64,000 nucleotides of DNA from Spartobacteria bacterium (GTDB taxonomy: Bacteria > Verrucomicrobiota > Verrucomicrobiia > Chthoniobacterales > UBA6821): NCBI GenBank assembly GCA_947471565.1, contig CANIVT010000012.1, positions 1 to 64,000 on the forward strand, read 5' to 3'. The stretch's first letter is position 1. The number at the start of each line of letters is the position of its first letter. Both the position numbers and the translations under genes were made by a program. Shown piece by piece: positions 34,192 to 42,752 of this stretch. The notes beneath the pieces are model-generated. The model had not been told where the DNA came from. It was given only the letters and a program-made list of their open reading frames with translations, and did not search any database.

Positions 34192-34635
34192 TCAAACTCC
34201 AAGTGCCAAGGGGTTCCAAACTTCCTTGAAGCCAAATCCCTGGAAATCTTTTTGATTCACCGTGGCAAATCGATCCACTCCATGGTGCTGTAAGGTGAAG
34301 GCGAGGCGCGCGTCGATGATGTGCCGGTATCCTGCTCGGGTATCAGCCGCATAGTTCCAGAGTTTCCTTGAAATATCCGGGTCGTAGTCAATGCATCTCC
34401 AGGAAGGGTTCTGTTTCAGTGCTGAACAATAACCAGCTGCTTCTAAGGCCGTGTAGGGCTTGGCGAAGACTGCGGGATTCCGTAGGAGAATGTAAAGTTC
34501 GACTAGAACCAACTCGCAAAGAACAAATTCCTCTTTATCGTCATCCAACGATGCAAAGAATTTTCTAGCAATCCCGTGCAACGGCGAGTCTGGATCGGCC
34601 GCGTGAACGAAGATGTTGGTATCAGCGGATAGCAT
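34192..34635 (-). CDS. PIN-domain toxin (VapC-type)
   Basis: The 147-residue product is a PIN ribonuclease with the acidic residues in place: D5 in MLSADTNIFVHA, Glu in VLVELYILLRN, Asp in HIIDARLAFTL and a further acidic position before the GFGFKEVWNP end. VapC toxins cleave specific RNAs. It overlaps its antitoxin by 14 bases. Confidence 0.85.
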   Translation of the reverse strand: MLSADTNIFVHAADPDSPLHGIARKFFASLDDDKEEFVLCELVLVELYILLRNPAVFAKPYTALEAAGYCSALKQNPSWRCIDYDPDISRKLWNYAADTRAGYRHIIDARLAFTLQHHGVDRFATVNQKDFQGFGFKEVWNPLALGV

Positions 34636-34879
34636 TCAGGTGTCGCTTCTCCGCTATATCGGACTCCGGATGAATGGTCGCAGGATCAACGAGATACCCT
34701 CCACTTCCACGCAAAACAGGCATAGACCAAGCATTCTGAAGCTCGGACTCGGATATGGTCTTCACATAGGCCTCCATTCCGCGGCGGATCAATTCCGCAA
34801 CAGACCAGTCACGGGCGCTTGCAATACGCTTGATCTGGTAAAACAAGGGTTCTGGAAGCTGGATCTGTGTTCTCGTCAT
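34622..34879 (-). CDS. VapB-type ribbon-helix-helix antitoxin
   Basis: The 85-residue product starts with MTRTQIQLPEPLFYQIKRIA and continues DWSVAELIRRGMEAYVK, a ribbon-helix-helix DNA-binding domain; the C-terminal half wraps the toxin. The same N-terminal sequence recurs in the broken copy at 36753-36980. CATCAAT (34882-34888) and ATTGATG (34905-34911) form an inverted repeat just upstream and could be its operator. Confidence 0.85.
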   Translation of the reverse strand: MTRTQIQLPEPLFYQIKRIASARDWSVAELIRRGMEAYVKTISESELQNAWSMPVLRGSGGYLVDPATIHPESDIAEKRHLNAIR

Positions 34880-34927
34880 GCCATCAATGTAATGTCAGCA
34901 TCTAATTGATGTCAACTTGCTTGTCTG

Positions 34928-35992
34928 TTAACCCTGATACTGCTTATCGACCCAGTCTTTGTAGGCACCGGAGGTGACGTTCTGCACCCATGCTTGGTTA
35001 TCGAGATACCACTGGACGGTTTTACGGATTCCGGTCTCAAAGGTCTCGGCAGGTTTCCAGCCCAGCTCAAGGTTGATCTTGGTGGCATCGATCGCATACC
35101 GGCGGTCGTGTCCGGGACGATCGGTCACGTAGGTAATCTGATCGGCGTATTTTTTCCCATCCGATCGCGGTGAGAGTTCATCAAGGATGGCGCAGAGGGT
35201 GTGGACGACATCGAGGTTGGGCTTCTCGTTCCAACCACCCACGTTGTAGGTCTCGCCAACCCTGCCTGCCTCGAGAACCCGGCGGATCGCCGAGGCGTGG
35301 TCCCTCACATAGAGCCAATCGCGAACCTGCTGGCCGTCGCCGTAGATCGGGAGTGTCTTGCCGGCAAGAGCATTGTGAATGATGAGCGGGATGAGCTTCT
35401 CGGGGAAATGGTAGGGGCCGTAGTTATTCGAACAGTTCGTGGTGAGGACTGGTAGGCCGTAGGTGTGGTGGTAGGCGCGAACGAGATGATCCGAGGCAGC
35501 CTTGCTCGCCGAGTAGGGGCTATTCGGCTCGTACTGTTTGGTCTCGGTGAAGGCGGGATCGGTCGGGGAGAGCGATCCATAGACCTCGTCGGTAGAAACA
35601 TGGAGGAAGCGGAAGGCTTTCTTGGCAGAATCATCGAGCCCGTTCCAGTATGCGCGGGTCGCCTCGAGCAGATTGAAGGTGCCGACGATGTTAGTCTGGA
35701 TGAACTCGGCGGGTCCATGGATGGATCGATCGACATGGGACTCGGCGGCGAAGTTGACGATGGCTCGGGGTTTGTGCTCTGCGAGCAAACGAGCAACAAG
35801 ATCTGCATCCCCTATATCGCCCCGGACGAAGGTGTGGCGGGGATTTCCCTCGATGGAGGCAAGGTTCTGCAGATTGCCGGCATAGGTCAGCTTGTCGAGG
35901 TTGATGACGGAGTCTTTCTCGAGAGCGATCCAATCAAGAACGAAGTTGGAACCGATGAAGCCGGCGCCGCCGGTGACGAGGATGGAGGTCAT
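34928..35992 (-). CDS. rfbB: dTDP-glucose 4,6-dehydratase
   Basis: The 354-residue product has the SDR Rossmann motif [15 protein letters not shown] (7-21), the DESHVDRS-like motif ([11 protein letters not shown]), STDEVYG with the catalytic Asp-Glu pair, and YSASK with the catalytic Tyr and Lys, all as in RmlB/RfbB. It converts dTDP-glucose to dTDP-4-keto-6-deoxyglucose. The gene is embedded among toxin-antitoxin modules, with rfbC and rfbA farther right. The last 120 bases occur again at 28482-28608. Confidence 0.95.
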   Translation of the reverse strand: MTSILVTGGAGFIGSNFVLDWIALEKDSVINLDKLTYAGNLQNLASIEGNPRHTFVRGDIGDADLVARLLAEHKPRAIVNFAAESHVDRSIHGPAEFIQTNIVGTFNLLEATRAYWNGLDDSAKKAFRFLHVSTDEVYGSLSPTDPAFTETKQYEPNSPYSASKAASDHLVRAYHHTYGLPVLTTNCSNNYGPYHFPEKLIPLIIHNALAGKTLPIYGDGQQVRDWLYVRDHASAIRRVLEAGRVGETYNVGGWNEKPNLDVVHTLCAILDELSPRSDGKKYADQITYVTDRPGHDRRYAIDATKINLELGWKPAETFETGIRKTVQWYLDNQAWVQNVTSGAYKDWVDKQYQG

Positions 35993-35995
35993 GAT

Positions 35996-36035
35996 TAAGA
36001 GGCTGTTAGGCTGAAGACTTTTAGGCTTTTAGAAG
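35996..36035. repeat. Iterated AGCCT/AGTCT-type leader motif upstream of rfbB
   Basis: On the minus strand this segment reads as repeats of CTAAAAGCCT, AAAAGTCTTCAGCCT and AACAGCC. Similar motifs lie upstream of rfbC (38290-38322), rfbA (39930-39958), wzz (31561-31590) and the kinase-phosphatase gene (52108-52142). They could be regulatory, or a dispersed repeat. Confidence 0.6.
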
Positions 36036-36054
36036 GGATAAATGAAACGAAGGA

Positions 36055-36471
36055 TTAGAGACGGGCATCGAGAGTCTTTGCTTCCGGATACCGTAGAATA
36101 CGCTCATCCGCTGTCATTAACGTCAGTCCATGGCAGATAGACGTCGCCACAATCTGGCGGTCCGCTGGATCACGATGAAAGGAGCCGGGGAGTTGGTAAG
36201 CTTTCATCGCTATCTCGTGGCTCACCTCTTGGGACTTAAGTTTCAGGTCATCAATGGATTGCTCAATCCATTCGGCTAGTGTGCAACTTAATGCGAGATC
36301 CCCTCCATCAATCAGACGCGCAATTTCCAGAGTCGATACCGGGGTGATCCATCGTTCATTATCTTGATTCCCCAGTATCCCCCTTGCTGATGGCCCGAGC
36401 CTTTCGGAACCCTCAAAGGCCCATATCCAAACATGTGTGTCCAAAAGGACGATCACTTGTTCATCTCCCAC
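36055..36471 (-). CDS. PIN-domain toxin (VapC-type)
   Basis: The 138-residue product has the PIN acidic residues D11 (VIVLLDTHVWIWA), Glu49 (STLEIARL), Asp in RDPADRQIVATSI and the final acidic pair in LTADERI-like LMTADERIL. It overlaps the antitoxin upstream by 19 bases, a common arrangement. It lies directly upstream of rfbB. Confidence 0.85.
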   Translation of the reverse strand: MGDEQVIVLLDTHVWIWAFEGSERLGPSARGILGNQDNERWITPVSTLEIARLIDGGDLALSCTLAEWIEQSIDDLKLKSQEVSHEIAMKAYQLPGSFHRDPADRQIVATSICHGLTLMTADERILRYPEAKTLDARL

Positions 36472-36695
36472 TCGTTACCAAAATCCATCTTGATCAACGA
36501 ATCATCAGAGGGGCGTCGGGTGATGAGTTTCTGGCCAGCGCCCAATCTTACCTCTTGCTGACCCAGTGCACCATGAAGCGCTTCCTCGATGGTTGCCAAT
36601 ACTTCCTTGTTGAGACTGCGGTGATGCAGTCGAGCCCTTTGCTTCAGGGTTCGATGGATGGAATCAGGTATATCTTTCAGTGTAATTGAAACCAT
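36453..36695 (-). CDS. VapB/FitA-type antitoxin
   Basis: The 80-residue product starts with MVSITLKDIPDSIHRTLKQR and continues HHRSLNKEVLATIEEALHG, which is the FitA-like ribbon-helix-helix fold. A perfect 12-base inverted repeat covers the start codon (36689-36714) and is very likely its own operator. Confidence 0.85.
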   Translation of the reverse strand: MVSITLKDIPDSIHRTLKQRARLHHRSLNKEVLATIEEALHGALGQQEVRLGAGQKLITRRPSDDSLIKMDFGNEWEMNK

Positions 36696-36714
36696 ATTGG
36701 AACCAATATGGTTT
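36689..36714. promoter_or_regulatory. Perfect palindromic operator over the vapB start
   Basis: AAACCATATTGG (36689-36700) and CCAATATGGTTT (36703-36714) form a perfect 12-base inverted repeat with a 2-base centre. The antitoxin ATG (36695-36693 on the minus strand) lies inside the left arm. Ribbon-helix-helix antitoxins bind such palindromes to repress their own operon. Confidence 0.8.
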
Positions 36715-36752
36715 TTATTGAGTAGCTGTCAAGTATTCCTTACTCCGGTAGC

Positions 36753-36980
36753 TCAAATGAGATCGCGAAGGACTTCAGGATCATGCACCAGCATCTTGGA
36801 TGTGATGGGGGCCGGCAGTTTCCATCCAGAAAGATCCTTTTGCTTTAAAGAATGGTAAGCGCGAATGACAGACTCCGCACCCCTTCTGATTACCTCGGCA
36901 ATACTCCACTCCTGGTCGCGTGCCACGCGCTGGACTTCTCTGTAAAGCTAATCTGGCAACTGGATCTGAGCGCGAACCAT
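36753..36980 (-). pseudogene. Broken vapB with an in-frame stop
   Basis: The minus-strand frame starts ATG at 36980 and encodes MVRAQIQLPD, then a TAG stop at codon 11 (36950-36948), then 64 more codons in frame, LYREVQRVARDQEWSIAEVI and so on, to a TGA at 36755-36753. It is a paralogue of the antitoxin at 34622-34879. No toxin lies next to it. The stop makes it inactive unless TAG is read through. Confidence 0.85.
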
Positions 36981-37032
36981 GATTAATATTTGATGTCAGT
37001 TGTATTTCTTGTACTCGGCGAGTAATACGAGA

Positions 37033-37470
37033 CTAGGAAGGAATATATTCCAAGAGACTTTCGTCCCGGGACCCTATGAGCAGCGGCTTGATGCGGCGGT
37101 CGAACGTGGCAAAGATTCCGCCGTTTCGTTCGCAGAGTTGGAGCAGGTAGGCGTCCGTCGACTGCGCAGAACTGATCGAAATTTTCCCATCTGTCAACCA
37201 TTCGGAAAACGAGTAGTCGTTGTTCCAGAATCCATATCCTGGCGCGGCTTTCTTGAAATCCTCAAGCCGGCCAGCGACATCATACATAGGCAACGGTGCA
37301 TTCGGATAGGCGGGATGTGACAAGATTCTCAGCAGACCATTCTCCGTAATAGGGCAAGTCATCCATCCATGGCTACCTTTGGCGGCAAACCATTCATGAG
37401 CGGCAAGGTGATGGATGTGTGCTTCATCAAAAAGCGCCACAAGAGTATTCACATCCAGCAGATAGCTCAC
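37033..37470 (-). CDS. PIN-domain toxin (VapC-type)
   Basis: The 145-residue product has D6 (SYLLDVNTLVALFDEAH), Glu43 (CPITENGLLRIL), Asp in STDAYLLQLCE and FATFDRRIKP, which are the four acidic PIN positions. The gene overlaps the antitoxin by 4 bases (37467-37470). It lies downstream of its antitoxin and beside the broken vapB. Confidence 0.85.
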   Translation of the reverse strand: MSYLLDVNTLVALFDEAHIHHLAAHEWFAAKGSHGWMTCPITENGLLRILSHPAYPNAPLPMYDVAGRLEDFKKAAPGYGFWNNDYSFSEWLTDGKISISSAQSTDAYLLQLCERNGGIFATFDRRIKPLLIGSRDESLLEYIPS

Positions 37471-37697
37471 AGCGCGTCGTCCCTGAACTGGTTCACGACT
37501 TCCAACGTCACGGGCGTTGCATTGGTGGGACGATGCACAATTCGTAATCCATTGCGAATGGTTTGCCCGCTTTCAGTTGGCTGAATCCCCTTTCGAAGAA
37601 GTTGCGAGACCACTTTTCCAAGACTCACGCACTGATGCCGGGCCAGATCTTTGGCTACCTCCAAGACATCATCCTCAATCTCAAGCGTAGTTCTCAT
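37467..37697 (-). CDS. VapB-type antitoxin
   Basis: The start at 37697 (MRTTLEIEDDVLEVAKDLAR) gives a 76-residue product; a longer frame from 37838 would overlap rfbC. The N-terminus, RTTLEIEDDVLEVAKDLARH, then LGKVVSQLLRKG, fits a ribbon-helix-helix antitoxin of the type that regulates VapC. It overlaps the toxin start as ATGA. Confidence 0.8.
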   Translation of the reverse strand: MRTTLEIEDDVLEVAKDLARHQCVSLGKVVSQLLRKGIQPTESGQTIRNGLRIVHRPTNATPVTLEVVNQFRDDAL

Positions 37698-37728
37698 AGT
37701 AACATCATCGCACCACTGCATCATTTCT

Positions 37729-38280
37729 TCAATCGTATTTCTCGCAGTCTGCGAAGGAGGCTGCCACGGCGTCTTTCGGTGAAACGGTCGGTTCAATACC
37801 GATCTCGATGGGCCAGGTAATGCCGAGTTCCTGATCATCCCAGCGGAGGGAGCGTTCAGAGGCGGGGGCGTAGGGAGTGGTCACCTTGTAATGAAAATCG
37901 GCCGTATCGCTCACGACCAGAAACCCGTGGGCACATCCGGGAGGAACCCAGAGTCGCTCATGCGCATCAGCAGTCAGGTAGTAACCATCCCATGCTCCGT
38001 AGGTCGGGGAGCTTTTACGGAGATCAACCAGCACGTCATAGACCGTTCCTGAAGTGACCCAGACGAGCTTGCCCTGGGCGGCATCACCGGACTGGTAGTG
38101 CAGTCCACGAAGGACGTGCTTGGAGGAGCGTGAGTGGTTGTCCTGAACGAAATCGAAATCTCCCACGAGATCGCGAAAAGTGGCCTTGTTCCAAGACTCG
38201 AGGAAGAAGCCTCGCGCGTCACCGAAGACCTTCGGCTTCAGCAGGAAGGCGTCGTGGATTTTGGTGGGGAGTTTGGTCAC
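37729..38280 (-). CDS. rfbC: dTDP-4-dehydrorhamnose 3,5-epimerase
   Basis: The 183-residue product is the cupin-type RmlC: LKPKVFGDARGFFLESWNKA near the start, QDNHSRSSKHVLRGLHYQ (catalytic His region), LVWVTSGTVYDVLVDLRKSS and the LWVPPGCAHGFLVVSD tail. It epimerises dTDP-4-keto-6-deoxyglucose toward the L-rhamnose form. The last enzyme, RfbD, is not in the window. Confidence 0.95.
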   Translation of the reverse strand: MTKLPTKIHDAFLLKPKVFGDARGFFLESWNKATFRDLVGDFDFVQDNHSRSSKHVLRGLHYQSGDAAQGKLVWVTSGTVYDVLVDLRKSSPTYGAWDGYYLTADAHERLWVPPGCAHGFLVVSDTADFHYKVTTPYAPASERSLRWDDQELGITWPIEIGIEPTVSPKDAVAASFADCEKYD

Positions 38281-38392
38281 AGAGGAGAGGCTGTTAGCAG
38301 TTTAGACTGTAGGCTTTTAGGTAGATGCAGACTCCGATTAAGCCAAAGAGGAGTGGTCAGCATAGCGGGGCTAGCTGAGTCGAAGGAACGGG

Positions 38393-38686
38393 CTAGGCAG
38401 CAATCTCTAGGTAGTCCGATTTTACCTGCGCGGTGATTTTCGACGACTTCTTCATGAGCTGACGAAACTCACATGTGGCCTGGATATTGAACCAGAACTG
38501 AGGTGTTTGGTGAAAAAATGCACCCAGCTTGATCGACATCTCCGGACTGATACTGCGACGGGCCAGCACAATCTCATTGATGCTTCGAGGGCTCACTCCG
38601 ATTGCCCTAGCCAACGCATTCTGGGAAATACCCATCGGCCTGAGATAGTCCTCTAATAGAATTTCACCCGGAGTGATTGGCTTCAT
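38393..38686 (-). CDS. higA: HigA-type antitoxin
   Basis: The 97-residue product is a Cro/C1-type helix-turn-helix protein of the HigA group: [40 protein letters not shown] and the [16 protein letters not shown] tail. In HigBA modules the toxin gene comes first, as here (higB at 38718-38996). HigA represses the operon and neutralises the toxin. Confidence 0.9.
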   Translation of the reverse strand: MKPITPGEILLEDYLRPMGISQNALARAIGVSPRSINEIVLARRSISPEMSIKLGAFFHQTPQFWFNIQATCEFRQLMKKSSKITAQVKSDYLEIAA

Positions 38687-38717
38687 AAATCATATCCTGT
38701 AGCGTTATAGTATATTG

Positions 38718-38996
38718 TCAATGATAGTCCGTAATCGCCACATCGGAGGGGCCCTTTTCGGTCCAGCGGAAGATAATCCGCCACTGATCGTTAATGCGGA
38801 TGGAATGCCATCCTGCACCTTTCCCTTTCAAGACCTCCAAACGATTCCCGGGCGGAACCAAAAGGTCTGTGAGATCTTCTGCGGAATGGAGAGCCGTTAG
38901 CTTTCGGGCGGCAACCCGTGCAATTTGAGCAAATCGTTTGTTTCTCTCTGTGCGGAAGAGTTCCTCTGTATCCTTGTCATCAAAAGAGAGAATCAT
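38718..38996 (-). CDS. higB: HigB-type toxin
   Basis: The 92-residue product has the RelE/HigB fold: [60 protein letters not shown] and RIIFRW. These proteins cleave mRNA on the ribosome. It lies between higA and rfbA on the minus strand. Confidence 0.9.
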   Translation of the reverse strand: MILSFDDKDTEELFRTERNKRFAQIARVAARKLTALHSAEDLTDLLVPPGNRLEVLKGKGAGWHSIRINDQWRIIFRWTEKGPSDVAITDYH

Positions 38997-39032
38997 GAAC
39001 AGAGGCCTGATCAGGGATCGCTGCTTCAGGAT

Positions 39033-39917
39033 CTACTTCTTCCGGCGTTTGAGGACGCCGCGGAGGTAGGTGCCGTAGGTTGATTTGCCAAGGGGTTCGA
39101 GGGAGCGCTCAAAGGCAGCCTCATCTAGGAATCCCATCTGCAGTCCTATCTCCTCAAGACAGGCAATGCGAAGGCCCTGACGGTTCTGGATAGCACGGAC
39201 GAAGTCAGCGGCCTCCAAGAGTGATTCGTGAGTTCCCGTGTCGAGCCAGGCAGTACCTCGGCCCAATTTCTCGACACGCAACCTCCCCTCCTCGAGGTAG
39301 ACGCGGTTGAGATCGGTAATCTCGAGTTCGCCGCGGGCGGAAGGCTTCAGCGCCCGGGCCTTCTCCACCACATCGGCGCCGTAAAAGTAGAGTCCCGGAA
39401 CGGCGAAATTACTCTTGGGATCAACCGGCTTTTCCTCCAGAGAGATCGCCTTGCCGGTGGCATCAAACTCCACAACCCCGTAGGACGATGGATCTGCTAC
39501 CTCGTAGCCGAAGACCGTTGCTCCGTCTTTGTTCTGATCAGCGGCAGCCAGAATGTCGGTGAAGTCATGACCGTAAAATAGGTTGTCCCCCAGCACGAGG
39601 GCAGCAGGTGATCCAGATAGGAACTCGGCGCCGATGAGGAATGCTTGGGCGAGACCATCCGGGGAGGGTTGCTCGGCATACTCAAACCGCACGCCATATT
39701 TGGAACCGTCCCCGAGCAATTTCCGGAAATTCGGCAGATCCTGCGGCGTCGAGATAATCAGGATCTCACGGATGCCAGCGAGCATCAGCACCGAGATCGG
39801 ATAGTAGATCATCGGCTTGTCATAGACGGGCATGAGTTGCTTACTCACGGCCATGGTCAGGGGATGAAGTCGGGAGCCGGTACCACCGGCGAGTACGATG
39901 CCTTTGCGTGATTTCAT
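39033..39917 (-). CDS. rfbA: Glucose-1-phosphate thymidylyltransferase
   Basis: The 294-residue product has the nucleotidyltransferase motif [13 protein letters not shown] (9-21), the [20 protein letters not shown] segment and [15 protein letters not shown], as in RmlA. It makes dTDP-glucose from glucose-1-phosphate and dTTP, the first step toward dTDP-rhamnose. Confidence 0.95.
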   Translation of the reverse strand: MKSRKGIVLAGGTGSRLHPLTMAVSKQLMPVYDKPMIYYPISVLMLAGIREILIISTPQDLPNFRKLLGDGSKYGVRFEYAEQPSPDGLAQAFLIGAEFLSGSPAALVLGDNLFYGHDFTDILAAADQNKDGATVFGYEVADPSSYGVVEFDATGKAISLEEKPVDPKSNFAVPGLYFYGADVVEKARALKPSARGELEITDLNRVYLEEGRLRVEKLGRGTAWLDTGTHESLLEAADFVRAIQNRQGLRIACLEEIGLQMGFLDEAAFERSLEPLGKSTYGTYLRGVLKRRKK

Positions 39918-40237
39918 ACTGAGAAGGTATTTAGCGGTTTAGACTGTAGGCTTTTGGGAAAGGGAAGAAATTCAGGGAAGTATGATGTCCCATGCGAACC
40001 CTTTAAGACTTCAAGTTCTTGACCCTTGTTTCCATCGGGACACGCTACCGCCCTTGGCCAAAGTAAAAACAGGGCCTTGAACAGAGATGGGAGTGATTAT
40101 GGGCGTCCAGACGCAGGGGAGCGGGACAATGTTTCATTCCAGCAGGAACGACCACCCATGACCACCCCGGAAATTCGGGTCATAAATTCACAATAAAGAT
40201 CATAGAGGATTGCACCCCACTCCTGGCTTTGCCCTCT
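39918..40237. other. Intergenic region, no gene
   Basis: This 320-base stretch has the shared leader motif (39930-39958) at its left end. The rest holds no gene, repeat or clear terminator that I can see. Confidence 0.6.
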
Positions 40238-42646
40238 TTAACTCACCTTCCCAACCCACCAGTCTCGCCATTTGACTGGAGTCCATTTAGAAGGAAGATA
40301 GAGCAACGCGGCTATGGCCACGATCCAACTCAGAGCGCCGATCGCCAGGCAGAGGGAGTACCAAGCGGGGGCCTTGAACTGGAAAACGACTTCATGGGAG
40401 CCGGCCGGCACAAAGGTGCCAAGCAAAGCGGCCTCAGCCCGGGTCGTCTGCATGGGCTTGCCATCGATGGTCACGGTCCAGTCCGGGTGATAGGCCTCGG
40501 ATACCACGAGCCATCCTGAGGCATCCGGTGGCACCTGATACGTCATACGCTGGTAGTCGTCCATGCGATTGCCAACAAGTGGCACGCGGCCAAAGGGTTG
40601 ACCGTTCTGTGCCTGATACTGAGGGAGCAGGGCGATCTGGTTGGTCCCATTGGCCTGACCAGCAAATCCGGGCATCCCATTGGCTGATGGTGCTGTTTCC
40701 ACCGTGATCAGGTTCTTGGGCAGGAGTTGAAGCGCGGCTGGTGCGAGAGCATAGCTATCAGGAGGCAGCGCAACGAAATCATGCGCTAGGAAAGCCGGAT
40801 AGAGCGCTCCGGGATTGGCTAGGACGGCAAAGTACTTGTTCTCGAAGACCACAGGGTAGACTGAGCGGAAGAAATCCTGCATCTGCTTCGGCGAGAAAGG
40901 ATCCTCCTTGTCGAGAAGGATATAGGCCACGCCGGCAAGATTGAGATAGGATTGCAGTGAATCTCCGTTCGCGTTTCCTGCGACTTCGAGGTGGCGCAAC
41001 CACTTAAGCTGGAAATGCCTGGATGATGATTCCGTGTCAATGCTGCGGTTCGCGTCCTTAGGAAGCGTCTCATAAAAATATCTGCCGCTCAGCGGGTGAA
41101 CTCGTCCCTGAATGGGGGCGGATTTCAGGAAATCACAGGCAGCGGAATAGTCGGTCCAGAGATCGTTCGGCAAGAGTCTCGAAGTATAGATCTGAGACAT
41201 TGAGAACAACTGAAAGAGCATGATAACAAGCGCCGCCGCTGCCAGCGTCAGTCGACGCCGTTGAGGGATGAACTGAGTAAAGATCTCACCGGAGACCAAA
41301 GCCGACGCCGACGCCAGACAGCAAAAACCCGTTGTGGAAAAGAATGACTCCGGGGCCCGGATGTCCCGGAACATCGGGAAGAGAAGCTCCGCGATATGAA
41401 AGACTGGCAGTATCAGGAAAGCAACCGTGGCGATGAATGCCGGGATCACGCGTTCACGGAGCAGGTGCTTCGCCGTGAGCCAGGCTACCCAACCCAGCCA
41501 GACAAGTGCTAGCCAAGCTATAGGTATATTGGTGTCTGGCATCAGTTGGGCATGCTTCAGGAGGTCAAGATGATTTCCAATGATGCCGGCGGGGCCGGCC
41601 GCAAACCAAAGCGCTATCAACCAGGATGCATTCAAGATCAGGAACCAGAAACCCGTCTTCGTCTTGCGCCACTCCATGAGCTGTGGCAACGCCAGTCCCA
41701 GCGTGAGCAGCAGGAGCGGCACCACGCCCATGTGGAAAAAGGCGGAGTCCGATTCAAAATCCTGACCCATTCCAGACAACAGGTAATTGCTAGGATCAAT
41801 CAGTGAGACAGCGGCCTTGAATGAGTAATGAGCCTTCCATCCCTCCAGGGGATCAAAGAGAAAGCCTGCTGCATTGGGGAACTCCTTTACTCCGGGGAGC
41901 AACGGAATAAGTCCACAGATACAGGCAACCAACAGGGCAGCCATGTAGGCCTTGATGACAGGCAGCCAATCAGAGCAATGATCCCTTAGAACGGCCCATG
42001 CCCATAGAGCAAGAATAGGGGACATCACAACGGCTATTTTTGCATAGCTTAGGGCAAGACCAGCTGCTGCAATCCCAAGCAGGACAATTTCTGCAGGGGA
42101 TCGGTACTCCCCAACCTTCAAAATACCCCTGAAGAGCAGGGGAGTGAACACGAATGTCATGAACATTCCGAGATGCTCATAGACCGGTCCGCGGACCATC
42201 ATCATCGGGATCAGAAAATAGAGGCCAGCCCCGATAATTCCCACTAACCGAGAGCCTCCTGCACTCCTAACAAAAGCATTCATCGTGAAGAGGGACGCTG
42301 CTGCAAAAAGTAGCGTGATCAATTTAAACGAGGCCATTGCTCCGATGACTGGACCCAGAAAAGTCGGGCCAAGGGCAAGGGTACCAATACTCAACCCGGC
42401 AATATACATGGTCGCCAAGTGCTGGCCCATCATGTAATTAGGCGTCCACCAAGAAGGCCCATGTGTGAGCATTCCCTTGAAAACATCAGGAACTCGCACG
42501 GTATCGGCAAACCCCTCCTCTCTGGAAATCGGTGCCAGCAACCAAACAATCGATAAGAGAACGAAAAGACTGGTCAGCGTCCAGAAAGCAAGCTTCTCCA
42601 TGGAAGAGTTAGTTTCAGGAGTAGATTCGGGTGATTTTTTGCTCAT
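40238..42646 (-). CDS. YfhO-like polytopic membrane protein (GT-C-type)
   Basis: The 802-residue product has about a dozen membrane helices. The C-terminal domain with the sequence GWLVVSEAYHPDWTVTIDGK and the ending VPAGSHEVVFQFKAPAWYSL is the hallmark of the YfhO family, which is linked to glycosylation of cell-surface polymers. Its role is probably to add a sugar from a lipid carrier on the outer face of the membrane. Confidence 0.8.
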   Translation of the reverse strand: MSKKSPESTPETNSSMEKLAFWTLTSLFVLLSIVWLLAPISREEGFADTVRVPDVFKGMLTHGPSWWTPNYMMGQHLATMYIAGLSIGTLALGPTFLGPVIGAMASFKLITLLFAAASLFTMNAFVRSAGGSRLVGIIGAGLYFLIPMMMVRGPVYEHLGMFMTFVFTPLLFRGILKVGEYRSPAEIVLLGIAAAGLALSYAKIAVVMSPILALWAWAVLRDHCSDWLPVIKAYMAALLVACICGLIPLLPGVKEFPNAAGFLFDPLEGWKAHYSFKAAVSLIDPSNYLLSGMGQDFESDSAFFHMGVVPLLLLTLGLALPQLMEWRKTKTGFWFLILNASWLIALWFAAGPAGIIGNHLDLLKHAQLMPDTNIPIAWLALVWLGWVAWLTAKHLLRERVIPAFIATVAFLILPVFHIAELLFPMFRDIRAPESFFSTTGFCCLASASALVSGEIFTQFIPQRRRLTLAAAALVIMLFQLFSMSQIYTSRLLPNDLWTDYSAACDFLKSAPIQGRVHPLSGRYFYETLPKDANRSIDTESSSRHFQLKWLRHLEVAGNANGDSLQSYLNLAGVAYILLDKEDPFSPKQMQDFFRSVYPVVFENKYFAVLANPGALYPAFLAHDFVALPPDSYALAPAALQLLPKNLITVETAPSANGMPGFAGQANGTNQIALLPQYQAQNGQPFGRVPLVGNRMDDYQRMTYQVPPDASGWLVVSEAYHPDWTVTIDGKPMQTTRAEAALLGTFVPAGSHEVVFQFKAPAWYSLCLAIGALSWIVAIAALLYLPSKWTPVKWRDWWVGKVS

Positions 42647-42752
42647 ACTTGTGGAATTGAGGAGGACTTGTTAAACGCAGTTTTCTTTAACAGTTCAATG
42701 ACATTAAGTTCCTAGGCATTCTCAGTTTATCTGCAATACCCCTCTTCAGTCA

